Part shown: piece after piece, positions 15,526-23,072 of the stretch
Layout of the letters: every line of letters begins with the position of its first letter
Position numbering within the stretch: position 1 is the first letter of the stretch
Assembly: GCA_963714375.1 (NCBI GenBank)
Contig: CAVQOG010000008.1
Location: forward strand, 682,001-746,000
From: UBA5794 sp963714375
GTDB lineage: Bacteria; Actinomycetota; Acidimicrobiia; Spongiisociales; UBA5794
Length of the DNA stretch: 64,000 bases
Direction: 5' to 3'
The notes under the pieces: model-generated
The model's database searches: none
Told to the model about the DNA's origin: nothing
What the model saw: only the letters and a program-made list of their open reading frames with translations
Translations under genes and position numbers: made by a program

Positions 15526-17391
15526 TTAGCGGAGGGTCTGCTTCGATCGACCCGCTGCCTGAGAACCGGCGAATCGGGCGCCGAGGACGAGACCAGCACC
15601 GACGAAGACGAGAATGAGTCCGAGGATCCCAGGTGTTTGTTGCACCCCCGTAACCGGAAGTGTCGAATCAGTGGGTGCCAGCAGTGTTGTTGACGTGGGG
15701 AGCGACGTTGTGGTTGGAGAGGGCAGCGATGTTGTCGTCGTTGCGGGAGGCAAGGTCGTTGTCGTGGTGATCGTGTCGGTCGTCTGCACCTGATTGTTCG
15801 ATTCGTCCGGGTCCGCATAGTCCGACTCCACTGAGGCAGTGTTCACGAGCACCGAGTCGGCACTGGGCGTCGTGGCGACGCTCACCGTGAGAACAGACGT
15901 TGTATCGCCGGCTGCCAGTGTCCCTGCAAATGCGCACGTCACCGAAGACCCCTCCACCAGGTCGCACGTCCAATCAGGACCCGAAGCCGAGACGATCGGT
16001 GAGTCAGGCGCTTCGGTCACGACCACGCCCGGTGCGGCTGAAACCCCGTCATTGGTGACTGTGAGCTCATAGTTGAGGGATTCACCCGGATACGGGGTGT
16101 TCACTGATGACTTCGTGATGGAGAGGTCGGAATACAGCGCAGCGACAGTGACTTCGGCCGTGGCCTCAGCAGTCGCGGGCGATTCCACCGACGCAGAATT
16201 CGTGTAGCCATCCACATCGAGCGCGTTGACCGTTGCAGCGTAAGTCACCTCAACGTCGGCTCCTCCCGCTAGCTCAGGTACGTCCCAGGTGATCTGACCC
16301 TCATCGAGGATCCCTCCGTCGTTGGGTGTCACTGTGAGCTCCAAGTCGGGGGCATCCCTGATCACGAGATCGGTTGCTGGTTCGTCGCCGATGTTGGTGA
16401 CGATGATCGTATAGCTGATCTCATCGCCCACATTGGCCGTCGCCGTGTCTGCAGCCTTGCTGATCGTCAGTTCCGGTCCTGCCAGTGCCATCTGTGCCCC
16501 CGCCCAGGAGATGTGTTCAGAGTTGCCGCCTGGATCGCCATGGGTTTCCTCGGTGTCATTCGCACCGACGATGACAAGCATGGACGCTGCATCTGGATCG
16601 TCGCGGACAAAGCCAATCCATCTAGTCGTCGCGTTTCCACAACCCGGCACATCTACATGGCCATGTGCATCTGGGCTGTTCGGTCCGCCACATTGTGAAG
16701 GGTCGGATGTCGAGGTGTCGATTTGTGCGGCGACGAGTTCCGTACCGTCGGCATCGAATAGTTTGACGATGGCCCTGACCCCACCGTCGTCCTCATGTCT
16801 TGTTTCGAGATCGCCGAACCAGGCGCCGAAGGCGCGAACCGGTGTATCGAAGGTGAACAGAACACCGTTGCGGCTCGATCCTGAGCCAATGACCTCTGTC
16901 CAGTGCGGCGAGTGCGGTCCGTCAGGGTTGTAGAGGTGCGCTGGCTTAGGTGAGCAGTCCTGGAGCGTTGCGGCTGTGGACACCTGCACATTCTTCAGGT
17001 CGATGAGTTCTCCCTGATCGTTGGACCCCATCGCCGGGTCTGCTACATCGACCGCCTCCACCAGCGCTGAGCGAGTTCCGCTTGCAAATGGGAAGGTGAC
17101 AGTTATCGGGTTGGCGACGGTTCCCGTGGCGGAAAACACAGCCTCTTCAACAGAGGCGTAGCCAGCAGCTGCTACCGCCGTCTGCCATGGTTCGTCGAGG
17201 AGTTCCGCCGCGTCTCGAAGGACCTGCCCCGACGACCCGCTGTTGTCGGACTGACAGCTGCCTGCTGGATCCTCCTCTACCTCGTCGCTCACGAAGAGCT
17301 GGTTCGAGCCGAGCGCGGCGCCGCCGATCAGGAGAGAGACCACCACGATCGAGCTTGCTGTGATTACTGATCTGGGACGAAGAAGACGCAT
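15526..17391 (-). CDS. sortase-anchored surface protein with DUF11-type repeats
   Basis: 621 residues from ATG 17391. The N terminus MRLLRPRSVITASSIVVVSL is a signal peptide. The middle region (~30-330) carries several Cys and DVADPAMGSNDQGE/TRHEDDGG-like beta segments. Two DUF11-like repeats follow, recognisable from LTISKAADTATANVGDEISY and DLSITKSSVNTPYPGESLNY with a shared TNxGxxxAxxVVxxxxP pattern. Then a Thr/Pro-rich stalk (TTTTTLPPATTTTSLP) leads to the cell-wall sorting signal LPVTG, a hydrophobic span (PGILGLILVFVGAGLVLG) and a basic tail. It is expected to be covalently linked to peptidoglycan by a sortase that is not in this window. Its ligand is unknown. Confidence 0.88.
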   Translation of the reverse strand: MRLLRPRSVITASSIVVVSLLIGGAALGSNQLFVSDEVEEDPAGSCQSDNSGSSGQVLRDAAELLDEPWQTAVAAAGYASVEEAVFSATGTVANPITVTFPFASGTRSALVEAVDVADPAMGSNDQGELIDLKNVQVSTAATLQDCSPKPAHLYNPDGPHSPHWTEVIGSGSSRNGVLFTFDTPVRAFGAWFGDLETRHEDDGGVRAIVKLFDADGTELVAAQIDTSTSDPSQCGGPNSPDAHGHVDVPGCGNATTRWIGFVRDDPDAASMLVIVGANDTEETHGDPGGNSEHISWAGAQMALAGPELTISKAADTATANVGDEISYTIIVTNIGDEPATDLVIRDAPDLELTVTPNDGGILDEGQITWDVPELAGGADVEVTYAATVNALDVDGYTNSASVESPATAEATAEVTVAALYSDLSITKSSVNTPYPGESLNYELTVTNDGVSAAPGVVVTEAPDSPIVSASGPDWTCDLVEGSSVTCAFAGTLAAGDTTSVLTVSVATTPSADSVLVNTASVESDYADPDESNNQVQTTDTITTTTTLPPATTTTSLPSPTTTSLPTSTTLLAPTDSTLPVTGVQQTPGILGLILVFVGAGLVLGARFAGSQAAGRSKQTLR

Positions 17392-17469
17392 TTCGATAGC
17401 GAATCTAGCCGAGTGTGTCTCGATTTCGGTGGTTCTACGAGAGTCGCAGTTCCTTGTGGTGGTTTGCCA

Positions 17470-17499
17470 GTGGCGACACACGTTGACCGTGGTCGCCAC
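17470..17499. promoter_or_regulatory. inverted repeat around a TTGACC hexamer in the divergent region
   Basis: GTGGCGAC (17470-17477) and GTCGCCAC (17492-17499) are perfect inverted arms 14 nt apart, with TTGACC between them. The region lies between the divergent surface-protein gene (start 17391) and the ROK gene (start 17556), so it could be an operator or a transcript hairpin. No matching -10 is convincing. Confidence 0.35.
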
Positions 17500-17555
17500 C
17501 GACCGGCATGGCGTCGCTACCGTGCGGTTCCCCCAATGAGGAAGGAAGGACCTCC

Positions 17556-18479
17556 GTGAACGAGCGCTACGTCGGCCTTGACCTTGGCGGCACGAATATC
17601 AACTTCGCGGTTATGGAGGTCGATTCCGACGGAGCCCGCCCGATCGTCGTTGCTTCTGACAAGGTGCAGGCGCGGGCTCATCAGGGGCCGGTTCGCGTGA
17701 CTGAACGGCTCATCGAGGTTGGACGGAAGCTGACAGACGAACATGGACCGGTTTTCGGTGTCGGAATCGGTGTTCCCGGCCTCTTTGACGCCGAAACGGG
17801 TGTGATCGAGTTCTTTCCGAATCTCCCTGGCCCGTGGAAGGGATTCTCGCTTCGCGACCCTGTCGGTGAAGGCATAGGAGCCCCAGCCACCATGATCAAC
17901 GATGCTCGGGCATTCACGCTCGCCGAAGGAACGATTGGGGCTGGCGTAGGCGCCAAGGTCATGCTCGGAATCACGCTCGGTACGGGGATCGGTGGCGGGA
18001 TCATGATTGACGGCAGGCTCTACCTTGGTGCGTTCGGAACCGCCGGGGAGTTCGGACATCAAACCGTTGATCCGAATGGATCGGTCTGTGGTTGTGGCAA
18101 CCGGGGGTGTCTTGAGACCGTTGCCAAGGGCTCCGAGATCGCGAAGGCAGCGGGTGTTGACAACGCAGTGGCTGCCTATGCCGCGGCGGCGGAGGGCGAT
18201 CCGCAGGCGCTCAAGGCAATCGCACAAGCGAGCTACTTCATGGCGATAGGGATCGCCAACGTGGTGACGGTATTCGGAGTCGATACGGTGGTGATGGGCG
18301 GTGGGATCATGTCGGCTGGAGATCTGGTGCTTGGCCCGCTGGTATCGGCGCTCGACGAACGGCTCACGCTCGTATCTGCTTCCCGGGTGTCCGTCGTCAA
18401 GGCTGCGCTCGGTGTCAAGGCCGGCGCAGTCGGTGCCGCGCTCGCAGCACAGTCCCCGGACTCGACGTCGGCGAGATAG
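17556..18479 (+). CDS. ROK-family sugar kinase, probable glucokinase
   Basis: 307 residues from GTG 17556, with an AGGAAGGAAGGA ribosome site. It has the N-terminal phosphate loop GLDLGGTNI, the glucose/ATP-binding LGTGIGGGI near residue 139, the ROK zinc-binding cluster EFGHQT...CGCGNRGCLET (about 166-191), and ADP-contacting VVMGGGIMSAGD. It phosphorylates a hexose in the cytosol; glucose is the usual substrate of this subgroup in actinobacteria. No helix-turn-helix domain is present, so it is an enzyme and not a ROK repressor. Confidence 0.9.
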   Translation: MNERYVGLDLGGTNINFAVMEVDSDGARPIVVASDKVQARAHQGPVRVTERLIEVGRKLTDEHGPVFGVGIGVPGLFDAETGVIEFFPNLPGPWKGFSLRDPVGEGIGAPATMINDARAFTLAEGTIGAGVGAKVMLGITLGTGIGGGIMIDGRLYLGAFGTAGEFGHQTVDPNGSVCGCGNRGCLETVAKGSEIAKAAGVDNAVAAYAAAAEGDPQALKAIAQASYFMAIGIANVVTVFGVDTVVMGGGIMSAGDLVLGPLVSALDERLTLVSASRVSVVKAALGVKAGAVGAALAAQSPDSTSAR

Positions 18480-18744
18480 CTGCGAGGTACGGCTCCGGTT
18501 GCGCGCCATGGAGTGCGCGAAGAAACCCGTGGGATACCGCCAGATGTCGCTATCTTCCGAGAAGCCGCATCGGGTGGAGGTAAGCGCACAGTCGCTTCCC
18601 CGGTGATCACACGGCCAAATCTCTCGCCCGGTTGGACCACCTCTTTCGGCCGACTCACGACTTCGTGGACGATGGCGTCGCGAGGTGAGGAGAACCGAAT
18701 CACACCCAACCGGCCCCGCTGCGTGCATGGGTCAAGGAACCATC

Positions 18745-20361
18745 ATGCCCAAGACTTTTGCCGAGCTCGGTCTTCCCGCACTCATTACCGAGATTCTCGT
18801 CCGTCGAGACATCATCGATCCGTTTCCGATTCAATCCGCAACCATTCCTGATGCCCTCGCAGGACGCGACGTTTCCGGTCGGGCGCCAACGGGCTCAGGG
18901 AAGACCCTCGCATTCGGACTGCCGATGTTGACGCTCGTTGACAAGGCCAAGCCGAACAAGCCGAGGGCACTCATCCTTGCACCAACGCGTGAACTCGCTG
19001 CCCAGATCCGACTGGATCTCGCTCCCTACGCAAAAGCGATGGATCGCCAGGTGTTCGCGATCTTTGGTGGCGTTCGGTACACATCACAAAAGGAATGGCT
19101 GCGCCGTGGCGTGGACATCCTCGTCGCAACGCCTGGGCGTCTCGAGGATCTCATCGAACAGCGATTTGTCGACCTCAGCGACGTGGACATCGTTGCCATC
19201 GACGAGGCCGATCGCATGGCGGACATGGGCTTCCTCCCTGCTGTAAAGCGAATCCTCGATCAGACTTCGAACGACCGTCAGACGCTGCTGTTCTCCGCAA
19301 CCCTCGACGGTGACGTCGCAGTACTCATCAAACGTTATCAGCACGATCCTGCTCGGCACGAGATCGGTGGAGCAGAGCTCCAGGTCACCGAGGCAACTCA
19401 CCACTTTTGGGTTGTTGAGCACCAGGACAAGGTCCGACACACGGCTGATGTCATCGGTGCAACTGGCTCCACCATCGTCTTTGCAAAGACGAGGCATGGC
19501 ACCGACCGGCTGGCGAAACAGCTTTCACGTGAAGGCGTCGATGCTGTTGCGATGCACGGTGGCCTTTCCCAGAACCAGCGCAACCGTGCCCTCAAGTCCT
19601 TCTCGGATGGCCGTGCGCTTGCGTTGATCGCTACTGATGTTGCGGCTCGCGGGATCCACGTCGATGACGTATCCACGGTGATCCACTATGACATCCCCCA
19701 CGGTCACAAGGACTATCTCCATCGGTCCGGGCGAACCGCACGTGCGGGTGCGTCTGGCACCGTTGTGAGCCTGCTGACACATGCTGAGAAGCGGGCAGTG
19801 ATCCGGATGCAGCGGAACCTCGACATGAACGTCACAGTCGGACCTCCGAGACCGGACTCACTGGCTCGATCGGAAGTCAGAACTCGGAATTCAGAAGTCA
19901 GAGGTCAGAGGTCAGAGGTCAGAGGTCAGAGGTCGGAAAGCGGAAGTGAGAAGTCCGAAGTCAGAAGGCAGGAGTCCAGCTTGCTGGACTCCAAGGAATC
20001 GGGCGTAGTCCGGTTCCCGAAGTCAGAAGTCAGAAAGCCGAAGGCTGCGAAGCAAAAGCGTCAGGCTCCCAACCACATTCCTGCTGCGGGTAAGAACAAC
20101 GATTCGAGCCATCAAAGTGTCTACATCGGGAATCTTCCGTGGAAAATCACCGACGTTGAGCTTGCGGATATTGCAGCGTCGCACGGACGGGTGCATGCTG
20201 CCTCGGTCAAGATGGACGGCCGTGGTCGATCCAAGGGTGTCGGGTTCGTCACGATGTCGCGAGGCGATGCCTCCCGCGCCGTGCACGCCCTCAACGGGAG
20301 CAAGGTCGGTGGCCGCCCTCTCAAGGTTCGTTTCGCCGAGACTCGGAATCCCAACTCCTAG
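18745..20361 (+). CDS. DEAD-box RNA helicase with a C-terminal RRM domain
   Basis: 538 residues from ATG 18745, behind AAGGAA; longer in-frame starts (18685, 18727) exist. RecA domain 1 contains the Q motif FPIQSATIP, GRAPTGSGKT (motif I), PTRELAAQ (Ia), DEAD variant IDEADRMADMGF (II) and LFSATL (III). Domain 2 has the ATDVAARGIHVD and HRSGRTARAG motifs. About 75 residues of linker translated from GTCAGA-like repeats follow, then a classical RRM (SVYIGNLPWKITDVELADI, with RNP1 KGVGFVTM). It probably remodels structured RNA or ribosome intermediates. A DEAD-box protein with an RNP-type RRM is uncommon; the usual DbpA-type RBD looks different. Confidence 0.93.
   Translation: MPKTFAELGLPALITEILVRRDIIDPFPIQSATIPDALAGRDVSGRAPTGSGKTLAFGLPMLTLVDKAKPNKPRALILAPTRELAAQIRLDLAPYAKAMDRQVFAIFGGVRYTSQKEWLRRGVDILVATPGRLEDLIEQRFVDLSDVDIVAIDEADRMADMGFLPAVKRILDQTSNDRQTLLFSATLDGDVAVLIKRYQHDPARHEIGGAELQVTEATHHFWVVEHQDKVRHTADVIGATGSTIVFAKTRHGTDRLAKQLSREGVDAVAMHGGLSQNQRNRALKSFSDGRALALIATDVAARGIHVDDVSTVIHYDIPHGHKDYLHRSGRTARAGASGTVVSLLTHAEKRAVIRMQRNLDMNVTVGPPRPDSLARSEVRTRNSEVRGQRSEVRGQRSESGSEKSEVRRQESSLLDSKESGVVRFPKSEVRKPKAAKQKRQAPNHIPAAGKNNDSSHQSVYIGNLPWKITDVELADIAASHGRVHAASVKMDGRGRSKGVGFVTMSRGDASRAVHALNGSKVGGRPLKVRFAETRNPNS
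19868..20042 (+). repeat. GTCAGA-type short tandem repeat inside the helicase gene
   Basis: Repeated GAAGTCAGA and GGTCAGA units, densest at 19890-19935, that stay in frame and encode SEVRGQRSEVRGQRSE-like sequence between the helicase core and the RRM. Related GTC/GAC-rich repeats occur between genes at 37445-37470 and 56881-56912. Confidence 0.75.
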
Positions 20362-20378
20362 GGATCCGGTTCAAATCC

Positions 20379-20430
20379 GTTCTTTGGGCTGTAGCCCACC
20401 GCCACGGTCGGTTCATACCCTGGGTACGCG
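20379..20430 (+). repeat. three-palindrome intergenic repeat, copy 5
   Basis: Full ~52-bp element with GGGC-TGTA-GCCC, a middle stem carrying one mismatch, TACCC-T-GGGTA and CGCG at the right end. It lies between the convergent helicase and metX genes, 17 bp from the helicase stop and 12 bp from the metX stop. Confidence 0.87.
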
Positions 20431-20442
20431 TCGGCGAGTGAT

Positions 20443-21504
20443 TCAGGCCCAGGCTGAGCCCAGGCCGGTTGGGGTCGTTGCGGTCGACTCGATGCGGCCG
20501 ATGCTGTTCCGGAAGTCCACAACCAGTGCGTTGAGTGCATCGGTGTCGACGAGGAAGCCGTCGTGGCCGTGGACGGAATCCAGTACCGCATAGCGGCACC
20601 TCGGAAGTGCTGCAGCCAGCGCCCGAACTTCAGCGGGGGGATACAGGACGTCCGTACTAATGGCCACGACGAGGCCAGGTGTCTCGACCCGACGCAGGAT
20701 GGCCTCAGAGGGTCCGCGCCCGCGTCCCACATCGTGGCTGTCCATGGCATCGATCAGCGTCAGGTACGTGTTCGCATCGAACCGGTCCACGAACTTCGCT
20801 CCCTGATGGCGAAGATACGATTGGGCCGCAAAACCGTCCGAGTCGGAGCTTCTACCGAACCTGGTAGCGAACTCGGAGTGACTTCGGTAGCTCACCATGG
20901 CGATCATTCGAGCAGTCTCAAGACCGGCCGTTGGCTTGCGATAGTCGGGGTACGTACCTTCCTTGAAAGCCGGATCCGATGTGATGGCGTGCCGTTGTGT
21001 CTCCGAAAGTGCGATCGCCCACGGGGACTGTGCAGCACCGACACCGATCGGCACGATCGCCCCCACCCGGTTTGGGTACATGACCGCCCACTCGAGGACC
21101 TGCATGCCGCCCATCGAGCCACCGATCACGAGGTCAAGCGTCTCTACACCGAGCTGGTCGAGTACATGACGCTGCACCTCGACGAGATCACGAATCGTGA
21201 CGGCTGGAAAGTCAGCACCGTAGGGCGTTCCAGACGGATCAGCCGACGTCGGCCCTGTCGTCCCGTAGCAACTGCCGAGTACGTTCATCGACACGATGAA
21301 CGACGTTGCAGGATCGAAGACTCGTCCGGCGCCGAAGAGTCCTGACCACCACTCATCAGCGTTTGCGTCACCCGTAAGGGCATGGCAGATCAGCGTTGCA
21401 GTCTTTCGATGTCGTCCCCATGTACGGACTTCGACGGAGATGTCGTCAAGCGTTCCCCCTCCTTCGAGAGGGAACGCTCCGGCGATCGTTACCCGGTGCT
21501 TCAC
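20443..21504 (-). CDS. metX: homoserine O-acetyltransferase
   Basis: 353 residues, alpha/beta-hydrolase fold. It acetylates homoserine from acetyl-CoA as the first committed step to methionine. Characteristic segments are ICHALTGDANADEWW, NVLGSCYGTTGP and the nucleophile elbow GGSMGGMQVLEWA; a C-terminal Asp (ISTDVLYPP) and the His of VHGHDGFLVD complete the triad. The GTG start overlaps the metY stop by 4 bases, so the two are translationally coupled. Expression is expected to depend on the attenuator upstream of metY. Confidence 0.95.
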   Translation of the reverse strand: MKHRVTIAGAFPLEGGGTLDDISVEVRTWGRHRKTATLICHALTGDANADEWWSGLFGAGRVFDPATSFIVSMNVLGSCYGTTGPTSADPSGTPYGADFPAVTIRDLVEVQRHVLDQLGVETLDLVIGGSMGGMQVLEWAVMYPNRVGAIVPIGVGAAQSPWAIALSETQRHAITSDPAFKEGTYPDYRKPTAGLETARMIAMVSYRSHSEFATRFGRSSDSDGFAAQSYLRHQGAKFVDRFDANTYLTLIDAMDSHDVGRGRGPSEAILRRVETPGLVVAISTDVLYPPAEVRALAAALPRCRYAVLDSVHGHDGFLVDTDALNALVVDFRNSIGRIESTATTPTGLGSAWA

Positions 21505-22823
21505 GAAACCACCACCGCCGCTGCCTTGACTGCGGCAAGCGCCTGTGCGAAGTCGGCAGTGATGTCGTCGATGTGTTCGATTCCCACGGACACTCTGATC
21601 AGATCGTCGCTCACGCCGGCATCCAACTGCTCTTGCGCATTGAGCTGCTGGTGTGTCGTCGATGCGGGGTGGATGACAAGAGTCTTGACGTCGCCCACGT
21701 TGGCAACGTGCGATGCGAGCTCCAACGAATCAATGAATCGTTTTCCTGCCTCGATCCCACCGTCAACGCCGAACGAAAGCACTCCGCCGAACCCGTTGCG
21801 CAGCATCCTCTTGGCCACCTCATGGTATGGGTGATCCTCAAGGCCCGGGTAGTTGACCCATGTCACTTCCTCTCGGCCCTGCAACCATCTGGCGAGCTCT
21901 AGTGTGTTGTCGACGTGACGCTGCACTCGTAGCGACAGCGTCTCGACCCCTTGCAGAAGTAGGAATGCGTTGAACGGCGAAAGTGCAGCGCCAAGATCGC
22001 GCAATCCCTCGACACGTGCCCGAATCGCAAATGCGATGTTTCCAAACGGTCCGCCGACTCCGAACGTGTCCGCATATACCAGGCCGTGGTAGCTCGGCGA
22101 GGGCTCGGTGAATTCCGGGAACTTCCCACTGCTCCAGTCGAAATTTCCTGAGTCAACGATGATCCCACCGATGGATGTGCCGTGACCGCCAATCCACTTC
22201 GTAGCGGAAGCGACGACGATGTCTGCACCGTGATCGATGGGTCGGGCCAGGTATCCCGCCGCTCCGAACGTGTTGTCGACGATGAGCGGGACGCCAGCTT
22301 CGTGTGCCGTTTCGGCAAATGCGCCGATATCGGGGACATTGAACCCCGGGTTTCCAATGGTCTCGAGGTACAGCGCCTTGGTGCGGTCATCAATTCTGGC
22401 GGCGAACTCCTCGGGATCGTCGCCTGCGACGAACCGGACCTCGATCCCAAGCCGTTCGAGTGCCACCTTGAACTGGTTGTAGGTACCGCCATAGAGATAC
22501 GACGTGGACACGATGTTGTCTCCGGCCGCCGCAAGCGTGGTTATTGCCGTGAGCTGGGCTGCCTGCCCGCTCGCTGTCGCGACGGCGGCGACGCCTCCTT
22601 CGAGTGCAGCGATCCGCTTTTCGAACACGTCCGTCGTCGGATTCATGATGCGCGTGTAGATGTTGCCGAACTCTTCAAGAGCAAAGAGTCTCGCCCCATG
22701 CGCCGCATCATCAAACGTGTACGACGTCGTTTGATAGATCGGAACGGCCCTGGCGTTGGTGCCAGGTGCAGGTTCCTGTCCTGCATGAACCTGCAGTGTT
22801 TCGAATCGGTGTGTGTCTGTCAT
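21501..22823 (-). CDS. metY: O-acetylhomoserine (thiol)-lyase
   Basis: 440 residues, PLP-dependent Cys/Met-metabolism family. It forms homocysteine from O-acetylhomoserine and sulfide (or methionine from methanethiol). PLP lysine is in VASATKWIGGHGTSIGG (about residue 209). YQTTSYTFDDAAHGARLF near the N terminus and GVETLSLRVQRHVDNTLELA are family hallmarks. The length matches MetY, not the shorter MetB/MetC. It is the first gene of the metY-metX operon, 59 nt downstream of a hairpin terminator on its own strand and 116 nt downstream of a Met-rich leader ORF. Confidence 0.95.
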   Translation of the reverse strand: MTDTHRFETLQVHAGQEPAPGTNARAVPIYQTTSYTFDDAAHGARLFALEEFGNIYTRIMNPTTDVFEKRIAALEGGVAAVATASGQAAQLTAITTLAAAGDNIVSTSYLYGGTYNQFKVALERLGIEVRFVAGDDPEEFAARIDDRTKALYLETIGNPGFNVPDIGAFAETAHEAGVPLIVDNTFGAAGYLARPIDHGADIVVASATKWIGGHGTSIGGIIVDSGNFDWSSGKFPEFTEPSPSYHGLVYADTFGVGGPFGNIAFAIRARVEGLRDLGAALSPFNAFLLLQGVETLSLRVQRHVDNTLELARWLQGREEVTWVNYPGLEDHPYHEVAKRMLRNGFGGVLSFGVDGGIEAGKRFIDSLELASHVANVGDVKTLVIHPASTTHQQLNAQEQLDAGVSDDLIRVSVGIEHIDDITADFAQALAAVKAAAVVVS

Positions 22824-22881
22824 GTGGTCCCTCCGGGGGATCAGTCAGAAACTGTCGTGCTTGCGGAGTGGCCCAAACATG

Positions 22882-22915
22882 AAGAAAGGACCTGCTCCGT
22901 TGCCGGTGCAGATCC
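22882..22915 (-). terminator. intrinsic terminator hairpin of the metYX attenuator
   Basis: On the minus strand GGATCTGC (22915-22908) pairs with GCAGGTCC (22895-22888), one pair being T.G. Inside is an A.A mismatch and a CCG/CGG stem closed by a GCAA tetraloop; TTTCTT follows immediately (22887-22882). It lies between the leader ORF and metY, so it would stop transcription before metY unless its left arm is sequestered. Confidence 0.75.
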
Positions 22916-22976
22916 TCTGGTTTTGTTTGTCGTGTCGCTTACGCGTGAGGTCTGCACGGCTGTGTCATAGCCATGC
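22903..22976 (-). promoter_or_regulatory. pause and antiterminator pairings of the metYX attenuator
   Basis: Arm 1 GCATGGCT (22976-22969) pairs with AGCCGTGC (22961-22954), giving an 8-bp pause hairpin within the leader ORF. Arm 2 CCGTGCAGACCTC (22959-22947) alternatively pairs with arm 3 GAGGATCTGCACCGG (22917-22903), with only two bulged bases. Arm 3 overlaps the left arm of the terminator, so the two structures are mutually exclusive. The geometry is that of trp-type attenuation. Confidence 0.7.
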
Positions 22977-23007
22977 ACATCATCTCGCGGGTGAATGCAA
23001 CGTTCAT
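22939..23007 (-). CDS. metYX leader peptide, 22 residues, Met/Cys-rich
   Basis: ATG 23007 to TAA 22939-22941. Residues 9-14 are MMCMAM: five of six are Met or Cys, and the peptide has five Met and two Cys in all. Its last six codons overlap arm 2 of the antiterminator. Nothing resembling a Shine-Dalgarno site precedes it, and the promoter -10 ends only 9 nt upstream, so the transcript probably begins at or next to the ATG (leaderless). Function inferred: ribosome stalling at the Met codons when charged tRNA-Met is scarce. Confidence 0.7.
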   Translation of the reverse strand: MNVAFTREMMCMAMTQPCRPHA

Positions 23008-23016
23008 GTGACGGGG

Positions 23017-23044
23017 ACTGTACAGACTCCGGGGACGGTGTCAA
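23017..23044 (-). promoter_or_regulatory. promoter of the metYX leader
   Basis: A perfect TTGACA -35 (23044-23039), a 16-nt spacer and a TACAGT -10 (23022-23017). The expected transcription start is at about 23010-23007, i.e. at the leader-peptide ATG. Confidence 0.7.
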
Positions 23045-23072
23045 GTCGAGATGCCAAGTCAAGTTGCCCGGC

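Noticed and set aside
22182..22970. 262-codon plus-strand ORF
   Set aside because: Antisense shadow of metY and its leader.
22824..23010. SAM riboswitch upstream of metY
   Set aside because: The leader has no recognisable SAM-I/IV core, and the arms are explained completely by leader-peptide attenuation with a Met-rich ORF.
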